A stretch of DNA of 64,000 nucleotides from Bauldia sp. (GTDB taxonomy: Bacteria > Pseudomonadota > Alphaproteobacteria > Rhizobiales > Kaistiaceae), in contig JBBCGQ010000001.1 of NCBI GenBank assembly GCA_037200845.1, forward strand, positions 2,368,237 through 2,432,236, written 5' to 3'. Each line of letters starts with the position of its first letter. Position 1 is the stretch's first letter. The position numbers were made by a program, and so were the translations under genes. Positions 31,950 to 39,808 of this stretch are shown here, piece after piece. The notes beneath the pieces were generated by a model. The model did no database searches, was not told where the DNA came from, and worked only from the letters and a program-made list of their open reading frames with translations.

Positions 31950-32857
31950 CGAAGCCGCCGCTGGTCATCTCCGACGAGGTCGCCGCCGCGCTCGCCGCGC
32001 ATCGCCCCGTCGTGGCGCTGGAAACCACCATCGTCAGCCACGGCATGCCGTGGCCGCAGAATTTCGAAACCGCGCAGGGCGTCGAGGCGGAAGTGCGCGG
32101 CGCCGGCGCAGTCCCGGCGGCCATCGCCGTCATCGACGGCAAGCTCCGCGTCGGCCTCGATCTCAAGACGCTGGAATGGCTCGCCAAGGCGAAAGACGTG
32201 CTGAAGCTGTCGTCGGCCGACCTCGCCTACGCCCTCTCCGCCGGCAAGCACGGCGCCACCACCGTTGCCGCCACGATGATCGCCGCAAAACTTGCCGGCA
32301 TCCCGGTGTTCGCCACCGGCGGCATCGGCGGCGTCCACCGCGGCGCCGAGACGACCTTCGACATCTCGGCCGACCTGACCGAACTCGGCCGCACCGGCGT
32401 CGTCGTGGTGGCGGCCGGCGCCAAGGCCTTGCTCGACGTGCCGAAGACGCTGGAGTTCCTGGAGACACAGGGCGTACCGGTCGTCTGCTATCGCAGCGAC
32501 GAGTTCCCCGCCTTCTGGTCGCGGTCGAGCGGCCTCCCCGCCCCGCTCCGGATGGATTCTCCTGCGGCGATCGCCGCCTTCATCCGCGCCCGCAACGGCC
32601 TCGGCATGACCGGCGGCGTGCTGATCGCCAACCCGATCCCGCCGGGCGACGAGATCCCGGCATCGGAGATACGCCCGGCCATCGAGGCCGCCGTCGCAGC
32701 CGCCGCCCGCGACGGCATCGCCGGCAAGGGCGTGACACCGTATCTGCTCGACGCGATCCTGAAACATACCGGCGGACGCAGCCTGACGGCCAACATCGCG
32801 CTGGTCCGGAACAACGCGCGCCTCGCGGCCGAAATCGCGGTGGCGCTCACGGGCTAA
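31946..32857 (+). CDS. psuG: Pseudouridine-5'-phosphate glycosidase
   Basis: A 303-residue PsuG breaking the C-glycosidic bond of pseudouridine 5'-phosphate to uracil and ribose 5-phosphate. Family hallmarks are VVALETTIVSHGMPWPQN, SSADLAYALSAGKHGATTVA, FATGGIGGVHRGAE and VVCYRSDEFPAFW, with the C-terminal GKGVTPYLLDAI and NIALVRNNARLAAEIA. It starts at a GTG overlapping the psuK stop. Together they salvage pseudouridine from degraded tRNA and rRNA. No dedicated transporter is seen nearby. Confidence 0.97.
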   Translation: MTKPPLVISDEVAAALAAHRPVVALETTIVSHGMPWPQNFETAQGVEAEVRGAGAVPAAIAVIDGKLRVGLDLKTLEWLAKAKDVLKLSSADLAYALSAGKHGATTVAATMIAAKLAGIPVFATGGIGGVHRGAETTFDISADLTELGRTGVVVVAAGAKALLDVPKTLEFLETQGVPVVCYRSDEFPAFWSRSSGLPAPLRMDSPAAIAAFIRARNGLGMTGGVLIANPIPPGDEIPASEIRPAIEAAVAAAARDGIAGKGVTPYLLDAILKHTGGRSLTANIALVRNNARLAAEIAVALTG

Positions 32858-32867
32858 TCCCACTGAC

Positions 32868-33022
32868 GTCGTCCCCGCGGATGCGGGGACGAAACGAAGA
32901 GGATGCGCGAGCTCGCCGCCCCTCCCTCGTCGCCCCGGCAAAAGCGGGGGCCAGCGCTACCGCCAGACAAGGACGTAACGCCCGCGCTGGATTCCGGTTT
33001 CCGCCGGAATGACGAGGAGAAA
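32868..33022. repeat. Palindromic intergenic repeat, family B copy 1
   Basis: Two hairpin blocks fill the gap after psuG. The first is GTCCCCGCGGATGCGGGGAC (32871-32890), an almost perfect hairpin. The second pairs CCGGCAAAAGCGGGGGCCAG with the CTGGATTCCGG and TTTCCGCCGGAATGACG block ending near 33016. The same CCGGAATGACG/CTGGATTCCGG module recurs at 48.7 kb. I see no gene in this stretch. Confidence 0.7.
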
Positions 33023-33062
33023 CCTCCCGCATTAGCCCGTTGTTGAGAAACCCTGAGGCAAA

Positions 33063-34166
33063 GTGCGCGCCATGCAGACGCGCACGATCGCCCAGTCCAG
33101 CCTAACCGGCGCCTTGATCGCCGGCCTGCCGCCGACCCGCTTCCGCGACATCGACCGGCGGCTTGCGGCCGCGATCCTGATCGTCACCGCCCTCGCCATG
33201 CTGGTGCTGCTGGCGATCGCGCTTCGCTTCACCCCGCCGGCGGAAGCGCCCGACACGGACAACGGCGACCGGGCGATGTACGAGCGCGTCGTCGAACGCA
33301 TGCACGCCGGCGAGAATTACTACACCGCCGCCCACACCGAGCTGCACGACGGCCGCTACGGCACCCAGTCCGTCTTCAACTGGCGCCTGCCGACGCTGTC
33401 ATGGATCGACAGCCGCTTCCCCTCGCTGCTGTGGGCCAGCATCGTCCTCGGCCTCGGCGCCATCGGCGCCGTCTTTGCCGGTGCCAAGCTGGTGCGCGAC
33501 ACCGCCGACAAGCCGACGGCCTACATCGCCGCCTTTGCCCTCGCCATGTGCCTCGCCGCCTGCGCCACCGGCGCCGGCGTGCTGTTCACCGAGATCGTCG
33601 CCAGCGTGATGATCCTCGCCTCCGCCTCGGCCTACGGCCTCAAGCGCCCGGCGATCGGGTTCGTCCTCGCGCTGGCCGCGCTGTTCGTGCGCGAACTGGC
33701 GGCGCCGTACGTGCTGGTGTGCATCTATTTCGCCTGGCGCGACGGCCGCCGCTCCGAGCTGGCCGGATGGGCCGCGGGCCTCGTCGCGTTCTTCGCCTAC
33801 TTCGCCTGGCACTACATGATGGTGGAGGGCCAGCACGCGGCGGGCGACTTCTCCTACGTCGACGGCTGGATCCAGTTCGGCGGCATGTCCTTCGTGCTGT
33901 CGACCGCCGCCTTCAACGGCATGCTGCTCGCCGCCCCGCTCTGGGTGTCCGCCATCGTCGTGCCGCTCTGCCTTCTCGGCCTGATCGGCTGGCGCGCACC
34001 CGAAGCCGCCCGCATCGGCGTCACCGTCGCGGTCTACATGGCGACGTTCCTGATCGTCGGCAAAGCCTTCAACGACTACTGGGGCGCGCTCTACACGCCG
34101 CTGATGAGCATGGGCCTGGCTTTCGCGCCGGCCGCGATCCGCGATCTGGTGACGCACCGGGCCTGA
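33063..34166 (+). CDS. Polytopic membrane protein, unknown (possibly GT-C-like)
   Basis: A 367-residue protein with about nine transmembrane segments. After the first helix (AAAILIVTALAMLVLLAIAL) there is a periplasmic-looking loop with acidic and aromatic residues (DNGDRAMYERVVERMHAGEN, YGTQSVFNWRLPTLSW), a layout like membrane glycosyltransferases of the GT-C class, but no catalytic motif can be assigned. The end is LVTHRA. A GAGG site precedes a GTG at 33063; an ATG at 33072 is an alternative. It stands alone between two palindromic repeats. Confidence 0.65.
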   Translation: MRAMQTRTIAQSSLTGALIAGLPPTRFRDIDRRLAAAILIVTALAMLVLLAIALRFTPPAEAPDTDNGDRAMYERVVERMHAGENYYTAAHTELHDGRYGTQSVFNWRLPTLSWIDSRFPSLLWASIVLGLGAIGAVFAGAKLVRDTADKPTAYIAAFALAMCLAACATGAGVLFTEIVASVMILASASAYGLKRPAIGFVLALAALFVRELAAPYVLVCIYFAWRDGRRSELAGWAAGLVAFFAYFAWHYMMVEGQHAAGDFSYVDGWIQFGGMSFVLSTAAFNGMLLAAPLWVSAIVVPLCLLGLIGWRAPEAARIGVTVAVYMATFLIVGKAFNDYWGALYTPLMSMGLAFAPAAIRDLVTHRA

Positions 34167-34172
34167 CCCAAC

Positions 34173-34277
34173 TCCGCTTTCCCCGGGAAGGCGGGATCCA
34201 GGTAACGAAGCGCGCTCGCGCTGGCGGTCGGTCCTGCTGACGGACCTGGATCCCCGCCTTCGCGGGGACAGCGGGAG
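34173..34277. repeat. Palindromic intergenic repeat, family B copy 2
   Basis: Left arm CCGCTTTCCCCGGGAAGGCG plus GGATCCAGG is complementary to the right arm CCTGGATCCCCGCC plus TTCGCGGGGACAGCGGGAGT, about 29 bp per arm with a few mismatches and a ~45-bp spacer. It fills the gap between the membrane protein gene and the convergent cckA gene and could act as a bidirectional terminator. Confidence 0.75.
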
Positions 34278-34282
34278 TGGAG

Positions 34283-36817
34283 TTACCGCCCCAGCGTCTC
34301 CTTCACCGCGACGGCAAGCTGCTTCAGCGAGAACGGCTTCGGCAGGAAGGAGAATTTCTCGCCGTCCGGCAGGTTCTTGCGGAAGGCATCCTCGGCGTAG
34401 CCCGAGATGAAAATGATCTTGAGGTCGGGCCGGGTCTTGCGCAACTCGCGCAGCATCGACGGGCCGTCGAGTTCCGGCATGACGACGTCCGATACGACGA
34501 GATCGACCGCGCCGCCCGATTCCTTCATCACCTCGAGCGCGTCGATGCCCGACGTTGCCTCGAACACCTTGTAGCCGCGCGACTGCAGCGCGCGGGCGGC
34601 GAAGGCGCGGACGGCTTCCTCGTCCTCGACCAGCAGGATCGTCGCCGTGCCGGTGAGGTCGGCGATCTCGGCATTGGTTTCGACCTGGCCGGCGGTGACT
34701 TCGCCCGCCGCCGGGATGTAGCGCGGCACGAAGATGCGGAAGACCGTGCCCGAGCCGAACACCGAGGTGAAGAAGATGTGCGCCCCGGTCTGCTTGACGA
34801 TGCCGTAGACGGTGGAGAGGCCGAGGCCGGTGCCCTTGCCGACCTCCTTGGTCGAGAAGAACGGCTCGAAGATTTTGGCCTGCACCTCCGGGGACATGCC
34901 GGTGCCGGTGTCCTCGACTTCGATCAGCACGTAGTCCGCCTTGGGCAGCGGCTTGTAGCCGAACTGCTGGCTGTCGGCGGCATCGAGGTTGCGCGTGCGG
35001 ATCGACATCGTGCCGCCGGCGGGCATCGCGTCGCGGCCGTTGACCGCGAGGTTGATCACGACCTGCTCGAACTGATTGAGGTCGAACTTGATCGGCCAGA
35101 GGTCGCGGCCGTGGTTCATCTGCAGCTTGACGTTCTCGCCGAGCAACCGCTCGAGCAGGATCGAGATGTCCGAGAGCGTGTCGCGCAGCAGCAGCACCTG
35201 CGGGCGGAGCGTCTGGCGGCGCGAGAAGGCGAGCAGTTGGCGCACCAGGCCGGCGGCCCGGTTGGCGTTCTGCTTGATGTTCATGATGTCCTGGAAGGAC
35301 GGGTCGCTCGGCCGGTGGTTGGCGAGCAACAGGTCGGAGAAGCCGATGATCGCGGTCAGCACGTTGTTGAAGTCGTGCGCGATGCCGCCGGCAAGCTGGC
35401 CGACCGAATCCATCTTCTGCTGCTGGCGGACCTGGTTTTCCAGCGTCCGCTGCTCGGTGATGTCGATGGCGTTGACGATCACCGCCTCGATGCCGCCCGC
35501 ACCTTCGGCGACCGGGTTGATGTAGAAGCGGACGCTGCGCTCGCGATCGGCCGACAGCGTCGCGTCGATCTGCACGACGCCCTGCCCCTCGGTCGCCGAC
35601 TTCAGCGCATCGGCAAGCTTGGCGCGCTCGGTCTCGCCGACCAGATCGACCAGCCGGCGCGAGCCGCCGCCCATGATCGAGGTGCCGAACAGGCGCAGGA
35701 ACGACGCGTTGGTGCGCCCGATGCCGCCCTTGGCATCGATCGCGGCAATGGCGATCGGCGTGTTGTTGAAGAAGCGCGAGAAGCGCACCTCGGCGGCACG
35801 CAGCGCCTCGGAGCTTTCCTCACCCGGGCTGCGGTTGAGCACCAGCGTCCGCGTCGCGCCCGGCGCGCCGTCGGCGGTGACCGGCACGCGGTGCAGGAGG
35901 CGCACCGGCAAACTCTGGCCGTTCTGCTTGGTGAGATCGAGGTCGATGACGGTCGTGCGGTTGCGCGTCTCTTCCTCTGACGGCGACGACAGCAGCGCGA
36001 TCGCGTCGCCACGCACGATCGAGGCGAGCGTCAGCGAGCCCGGCTCGAAGCGCGTGAGATCGATACCCAGCCACTCGGCGAGCGTCGCATTGAGATAGAC
36101 GATGCGGCCGTCGGGCTCCGCCGACAGGAAGCCGGCGGGCGCGTGGTCGAGATAATCGATTGCGTACTGCAGTTCCTGGAAGACCGATTCCTGCCGCAGG
36201 CGTTCGCTCGAAATGTCGGCGACGCGCCAGGCGATCAGCGGACGCTTGCGGCCGCTGACGGCGAGCGGCCGGCCGGAAATGCGATACCAGCGCGCCCCCT
36301 CGCCGCTTGCGGCGTCGAGCGGCCCCGGCATGCGCACCTCTTCCTCGCCGGTGTCGCCTTCGCGCACGTGCTGCGCGATCCGGTAGATCGCCTCGGTCGC
36401 ATCGGCATTGCCGGAAAACGCCCGCTCGACCGAGTGCACTTCCTTGGCGTCGGTCGCGCCGATCAGTTCGCCGTAGGCGCGGTTGGCGTAGACGAAGCGC
36501 CCGACGAGGTCGGTGAGGATGACGCCCTCGCCCATCGCATCGACGAACGCCTTGCCGACGCTGTCGTCCTGCCCGCGCGCCGTGAAGCGGATGATGCCGA
36601 TGGCGCCGCCGAGCAGCGCCACCACGCCGACCATCGAGAGAATGCCGAGCAGGCCCAGCAGGAACGGCTCGCCGCGATCCGGCTGCAGGAGCATGAGGCC
36701 GATCGAAACGCCGACCAGCGCGAAGGAGAGAACGATCAGCCGACCGACACCACTGATGCGTTCCGTCCGGTCGAGGACCGGCTGAACGGGCGCTGGCGTC
36801 GTTGCGCGATCGGACAT
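34283..36817 (-). CDS. cckA: Cell-cycle hybrid histidine kinase CckA
   Basis: An 844-residue membrane sensor kinase. Two transmembrane helices span 27-44 and 52-76. PAS-type segments lie at about 90-205, 215-330 and 345-455. The HisKA phosphoacceptor is His481 in LAGGIAHDFNNVLTAIIGFS, followed by the ATPase with N593 (NLAVNGRDAM) and the G boxes (DTGTGM, GKGTGLGLS). The receiver starts at about 725 and has Asp777 in VVSDVVMPELDG. CckA drives phosphate through ChpT to CtrA and CpdR, controlling replication, division and motility. The domain order, the LAGGIAHDFNN box and the position near recA and dksA fit rhizobial CckA. Confidence 0.97.
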   Translation of the reverse strand: MSDRATTPAPVQPVLDRTERISGVGRLIVLSFALVGVSIGLMLLQPDRGEPFLLGLLGILSMVGVVALLGGAIGIIRFTARGQDDSVGKAFVDAMGEGVILTDLVGRFVYANRAYGELIGATDAKEVHSVERAFSGNADATEAIYRIAQHVREGDTGEEEVRMPGPLDAASGEGARWYRISGRPLAVSGRKRPLIAWRVADISSERLRQESVFQELQYAIDYLDHAPAGFLSAEPDGRIVYLNATLAEWLGIDLTRFEPGSLTLASIVRGDAIALLSSPSEEETRNRTTVIDLDLTKQNGQSLPVRLLHRVPVTADGAPGATRTLVLNRSPGEESSEALRAAEVRFSRFFNNTPIAIAAIDAKGGIGRTNASFLRLFGTSIMGGGSRRLVDLVGETERAKLADALKSATEGQGVVQIDATLSADRERSVRFYINPVAEGAGGIEAVIVNAIDITEQRTLENQVRQQQKMDSVGQLAGGIAHDFNNVLTAIIGFSDLLLANHRPSDPSFQDIMNIKQNANRAAGLVRQLLAFSRRQTLRPQVLLLRDTLSDISILLERLLGENVKLQMNHGRDLWPIKFDLNQFEQVVINLAVNGRDAMPAGGTMSIRTRNLDAADSQQFGYKPLPKADYVLIEVEDTGTGMSPEVQAKIFEPFFSTKEVGKGTGLGLSTVYGIVKQTGAHIFFTSVFGSGTVFRIFVPRYIPAAGEVTAGQVETNAEIADLTGTATILLVEDEEAVRAFAARALQSRGYKVFEATSGIDALEVMKESGGAVDLVVSDVVMPELDGPSMLRELRKTRPDLKIIFISGYAEDAFRKNLPDGEKFSFLPKPFSLKQLAVAVKETLGR

Positions 36818-37072
36818 GAAGGACGCTTGGTGCCCCCGGGCGGCTCGCGAATCAGTCTCGGGCGGAGTGAATCAAATCGGGCGCCGCTATCCAAGGACAA
36901 TGGTCACACCGGCCGCATAATTCAACGCGACCGCAGCATTCCCACCACGCCGGCACACCGCGCCGCCTCGCATTCCAGAATAGTTCGCCGGAAAAAGTTG
37001 TCTTTCGCGGCGATTGCGCCAAACTGACAATGCCAATGGCGGCATGGCACGGAAGATGCGGGGCGAAAGCCG

Positions 37073-37939
37073 ATGTTCGGCTCTTGGGGCGGATTGATCC
37101 TCCAGTTCACGATCACCCTGGTGGTCGTACTGGTCCTGATCGCCGTGGTTTACTGGCTGGTTCGCCGCTATTCCTCCGGTGGTCTTGGCCGTATCGGCCG
37201 CGGTCGCGTGCCGCGCCTGGCGGTGATCGACGCCATGCCGGTCGACGGCCGCCGGCGCCTGGTGCTGGTGCGCCGGGACAACGTCGAGCACCTGATCCTG
37301 ATCGGCGGACCGACCGACATCGTGGTCGAGCAGGCGATCGTGCGGCCCCGCCAGCGCCCTGCTGCGGCGCGCCCGCAGACTTCGGCCCCGCCTGCCCCGG
37401 CAGCCAACGACCCGCCGTTCGAGGCGCCGTTTGCCCCCGAAAATTCACCGATCCCCTTCCCGACGGCGCGCCCGCAGTCGGCCGCCGGCGCCCCGCCGCC
37501 GTCGTATCGTGCCGAAAATCCGCCGATGGCGCCCGCCGCCTCGGCGCCGCCGCCACCCGCCTACCCGCCGGCCACCGCGCAGCCGATCGAGCGCCCGTTC
37601 TCGCCGATACGGCGCGCCACCGCGACGGCGCCCCGCCCGGAACCAGCGCCCGCGCCGCCCCCGGCACCGACCGTGGTCCAGTTCGAGCCGATGGCCGACA
37701 CGGCACCGCTGTTCCCCGAACTGCCGCAGGCCCCGACCTATGACGAAGCTGCCGGCACGCCCTTCAGCCGCCGCGCCGGCGACCTCAACGGCTCCGGTAC
37801 CCACGAGCCCGAACCGGAGCCGGAAGCCAATCCCTACGCCGCGCCGAGTCCCTCCGCCGACGAGACGGCGGCGAAGGTGAACGACCTCGAGCGCGAGATG
37901 GCCCGCCTGCTGGGCGAGATCACCGCCAAGCGTCCGTAG
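37073..37939 (+). CDS. FliO-domain membrane protein with Pro-rich tail
   Basis: A 288-residue protein with a single N-terminal transmembrane helix (7-29, LILQFTITLVVVLVLIAVVY) followed by a FliO-like cytoplasmic domain at 30-92 (RVPRLAVIDAMPVDGRRRLV, NVEHLILIGGPTDIVVE). The next 160 residues are low-complexity Pro/Ala. A short charged helix, NDLEREMARLLGEITAKRP, ends the protein. FliO helps build the flagellar export gate, but no flagellar genes are near. The gene is divergent from cckA, an arrangement I recall in other rhizobia, and may be a FliO-like protein with a separate role. Confidence 0.75.
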   Translation: MFGSWGGLILQFTITLVVVLVLIAVVYWLVRRYSSGGLGRIGRGRVPRLAVIDAMPVDGRRRLVLVRRDNVEHLILIGGPTDIVVEQAIVRPRQRPAAARPQTSAPPAPAANDPPFEAPFAPENSPIPFPTARPQSAAGAPPPSYRAENPPMAPAASAPPPPAYPPATAQPIERPFSPIRRATATAPRPEPAPAPPPAPTVVQFEPMADTAPLFPELPQAPTYDEAAGTPFSRRAGDLNGSGTHEPEPEPEANPYAAPSPSADETAAKVNDLEREMARLLGEITAKRP

Positions 37940-37979
37940 GCGGTTTTCCGCAGTTTTCCGCCACTTTAACCCACGCTGA

Positions 37980-38037
37980 AACGTGACGTTTTCGTCATGT
38001 TCTTGTTGTTGTTCCTGCCGGACCCCATCGCTATATT
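37980..38037 (+). promoter_or_regulatory. Putative dksA promoter with adjacent palindrome
   Basis: TTGTTC (38009-38014) and TATATT (38032-38037) are spaced 17 bp apart and resemble a sigma-70-type promoter 40 bp upstream of the dksA ATG. Just before it, AACGTGACG (37980-37988) and CGTCATGTT (37993-38001) form an imperfect inverted repeat around TTTT, a possible operator or the end of the upstream transcript. Confidence 0.55.
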
Positions 38038-38076
38038 CCGCGCCGAATTGATAGCCGAGTCAGGGGTCTAGCCTTC

Positions 38077-38493
38077 ATGCCCAATACGCGCCTGCAGGAA
38101 TATCGGCCGACCGAAAAAGAGCCGTTCATGAGTGATCGGCAGCGCGAGTACTTCCGCGTCAAGCTGCTCACCTGGAAGGAAGACATCCTGCGCGAGGCGA
38201 AGGAAACGCTGCAGCACCTCCAGGACGAGAGCACCAACCACTCCGATTTCGCCGACCGCGCCTCCTCCGAGACCGACCGCGCCATCGAGCTGCGCGCCCG
38301 CGACCGCCAGCGCAAGCTGATCTCCAAGATCGACGCAGCGCTGCAGCGCATCGACGACGGCACGTACGGCTACTGCGAGGAAACCGGCGAGCCGATCAGC
38401 CTCAAGCGGCTGGATGCGCGTCCGATCGCAACGCTGTCGATCGAGGCGCAGGAGCGTCACGAGCGCCGCGAGCGCGTCTATCGGGACGAATAG
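38077..38493 (+). CDS. dksA: RNA polymerase-binding transcription factor DksA
   Basis: A 138-residue DksA with its N-terminal coiled coil (ILREAKETLQHLQDE) and the acidic tip motif DFADRASSETD (57-67) that enters the RNA polymerase secondary channel. It acts with ppGpp to adjust rRNA and amino-acid promoters. The C-terminal zinc finger is largely lost: of the four Cys in the canonical protein only C100 remains (GYCEETGEPI, then ATLSIEAQE). This zinc-independent pattern, like Pseudomonas DksA2, is usual in alphaproteobacteria. A good promoter lies upstream. Confidence 0.96.
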   Translation: MPNTRLQEYRPTEKEPFMSDRQREYFRVKLLTWKEDILREAKETLQHLQDESTNHSDFADRASSETDRAIELRARDRQRKLISKIDAALQRIDDGTYGYCEETGEPISLKRLDARPIATLSIEAQERHERRERVYRDE

Positions 38494-38652
38494 ACGAACA
38501 AAAGCCGGATTCCCGGGTTGTGACGGCTGTCACTGCCTGTCATGCGCGCCGTCTATATTTGTTTGCCAACGATTGGTTCGCGGCTTGCGGGCAGCGCTTG
38601 GGGCGCTAAGCATTCCGCACGGCCGTCCGGCCCCTTTGGAGGAGACTTGGAC

Positions 38653-39189
38653 ATGAAGACTCTGTTCACCACGCTCGCCGCCGCGACGATGGCGATGGCC
38701 ATTGCCGGCAGCGCCTACGCCAAGGACTGCAACGCCGTGGCGCAGGCCGCGGTCGATGCCCAGACCCATCCGGTCGGTTCGATGGCGCTCGGCTGCGCCG
38801 TCGGTGCGGGCCTTGGCTCGCTCTTCTCGAACGGCCAGGCCGGCGCGATCGCCGGTGGCTGTGTCGCCGGCGGCGCCGGCGGCGCCATCCTGTCGGCCGA
38901 GAAGCGCACCCAGATCTACAACGCCGCCTACGCCCAGTGCGCCGGCAGCGGCCCGGCGCCGACGCCGGTCGCCTACTCGACCTTCCCGCCGCCGAGCACC
39001 TCGGCCAACACGCCGTACGCGACGCAGGTCAACGTCCGCATCGGGCCCGGCAAGGACTATCCGGTCCAGGAACAGCTCCCCGCCAACACGACCGTGTCGG
39101 TCGCCGTCTGCGCCTCGACCGGCTGGTGCCAGGTCGGCGGCTACAAGGGTCCGGGCTGGGTGTCGCAGTCGCTGCTCACCTTCAACTAG
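38653..39189 (+). CDS. Exported SH3-domain protein
   Basis: A 178-residue secreted or periplasmic protein. It has a signal peptide (MKTLFTTLAAATMAMAIAGS then AYA), a Gly/Ala-rich segment like a glycine-zipper (GCAVGAGLGSLF, AGAIAGGCVAGGAGGAIL), and a C-terminal bacterial SH3 domain (VNVRIGPGKDYPVQEQLPAN, GWCQVGGYKGPGWVSQSLL). Such SH3 domains often bind peptidoglycan. A strong GGAGGAG site precedes the ATG at 38653, and a hairpin terminator follows, so it is monocistronic. Confidence 0.88.
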   Translation: MKTLFTTLAAATMAMAIAGSAYAKDCNAVAQAAVDAQTHPVGSMALGCAVGAGLGSLFSNGQAGAIAGGCVAGGAGGAILSAEKRTQIYNAAYAQCAGSGPAPTPVAYSTFPPPSTSANTPYATQVNVRIGPGKDYPVQEQLPANTTVSVAVCASTGWCQVGGYKGPGWVSQSLLTFN

Positions 39190-39207
39190 CCCGACGAAGA
39201 TCATGCG

Positions 39208-39246
39208 CACGCCCGCGGGAGACATCTCGCGGGCGTGTTTCATTTG
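39208..39246 (+). terminator. Terminator of the SH3-domain gene
   Basis: CACGCCCGCG and CGCGGGCGTG form a perfect 10-bp stem with a 10-nt loop, followed by TTTCATTT, 19 bp after the stop codon. Confidence 0.8.
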
Positions 39247-39255
39247 GGGCGGAGC

Positions 39256-39774
39256 GTGAAACATCTTCTGCTTCTTCGTCACGCCAAGACCGTGCCGGCT
39301 GAGCGCGGCATGGCCGACCGCGACCGCCCGCTCACCGCCCGCGGCCACCGCGACGCCCGCCTGATGGGCACCGCGATCGCCGAGGGCGGCATTCCCGACC
39401 TGATCCTCTGCTCGCCGTCGCGCCGCACCCGCGAGACGCTGGAGGGAATCGTCGAGACGCTGGCGAGCGAGCCGAAGATCACCTTCGTCGACCGCCTCTA
39501 CGACGGGCGTGACGCGACCTACGACGACGTCATCGCCACGCACGGCGGCGGCGCGGCGCGCCTGCTCGTGATCGCGCACAATCCGACCATCCACGCCACT
39601 GCGGTGGCGCTGTCCGTCAAGGGCGACAGGAAACTCCGTGCCGCGATGGCGGCGAAGTTTCCGACCTCCGCCCTGGCGGTGATCGCCATCGACACGCCGG
39701 ACTGGCACGTGGAGCCGGGCGAGCTGGTCGATTTCCGCCGGCCCAAGGATCTGGGCGGCGAGGCCGACGACTAG
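39256..39774 (+). CDS. SixA-type phosphohistidine phosphatase
   Basis: A 172-residue histidine-phosphatase-superfamily protein with the catalytic LLLLRHAKT (R8-H9), a second active-site block CSPSRRTRETLEG, and VIAHNPTIHA with the C-terminal catalytic His. SixA-like enzymes remove phosphate from phosphohistidine in signalling proteins such as Hpt domains or PTS proteins. The start is a GTG at 39256 with GGAG just upstream. It precedes ycjX by 34 bp in the same direction. Confidence 0.87.
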   Translation: MKHLLLLRHAKTVPAERGMADRDRPLTARGHRDARLMGTAIAEGGIPDLILCSPSRRTRETLEGIVETLASEPKITFVDRLYDGRDATYDDVIATHGGGAARLLVIAHNPTIHATAVALSVKGDRKLRAAMAAKFPTSALAVIAIDTPDWHVEPGELVDFRRPKDLGGEADD

Positions 39775-39808
39775 GGCGGCACTGGCGCCCCACCCTGCGC
39801 TCGCATAC

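Noticed and set aside
37045-37059. TGGCACG-N4-ATGC, similar to a sigma-54 promoter, before the FliO-like gene
   Set aside because: It would put the transcription start only a few bases before the ATG, leaving no room for a ribosome binding site, and one key base differs.
37964-37980. TTAA-CCCACGC-TGAAA as a second CtrA site before dksA
   Set aside because: The second half-site has a mismatch and lacks the final C in register, so it is too weak to claim.
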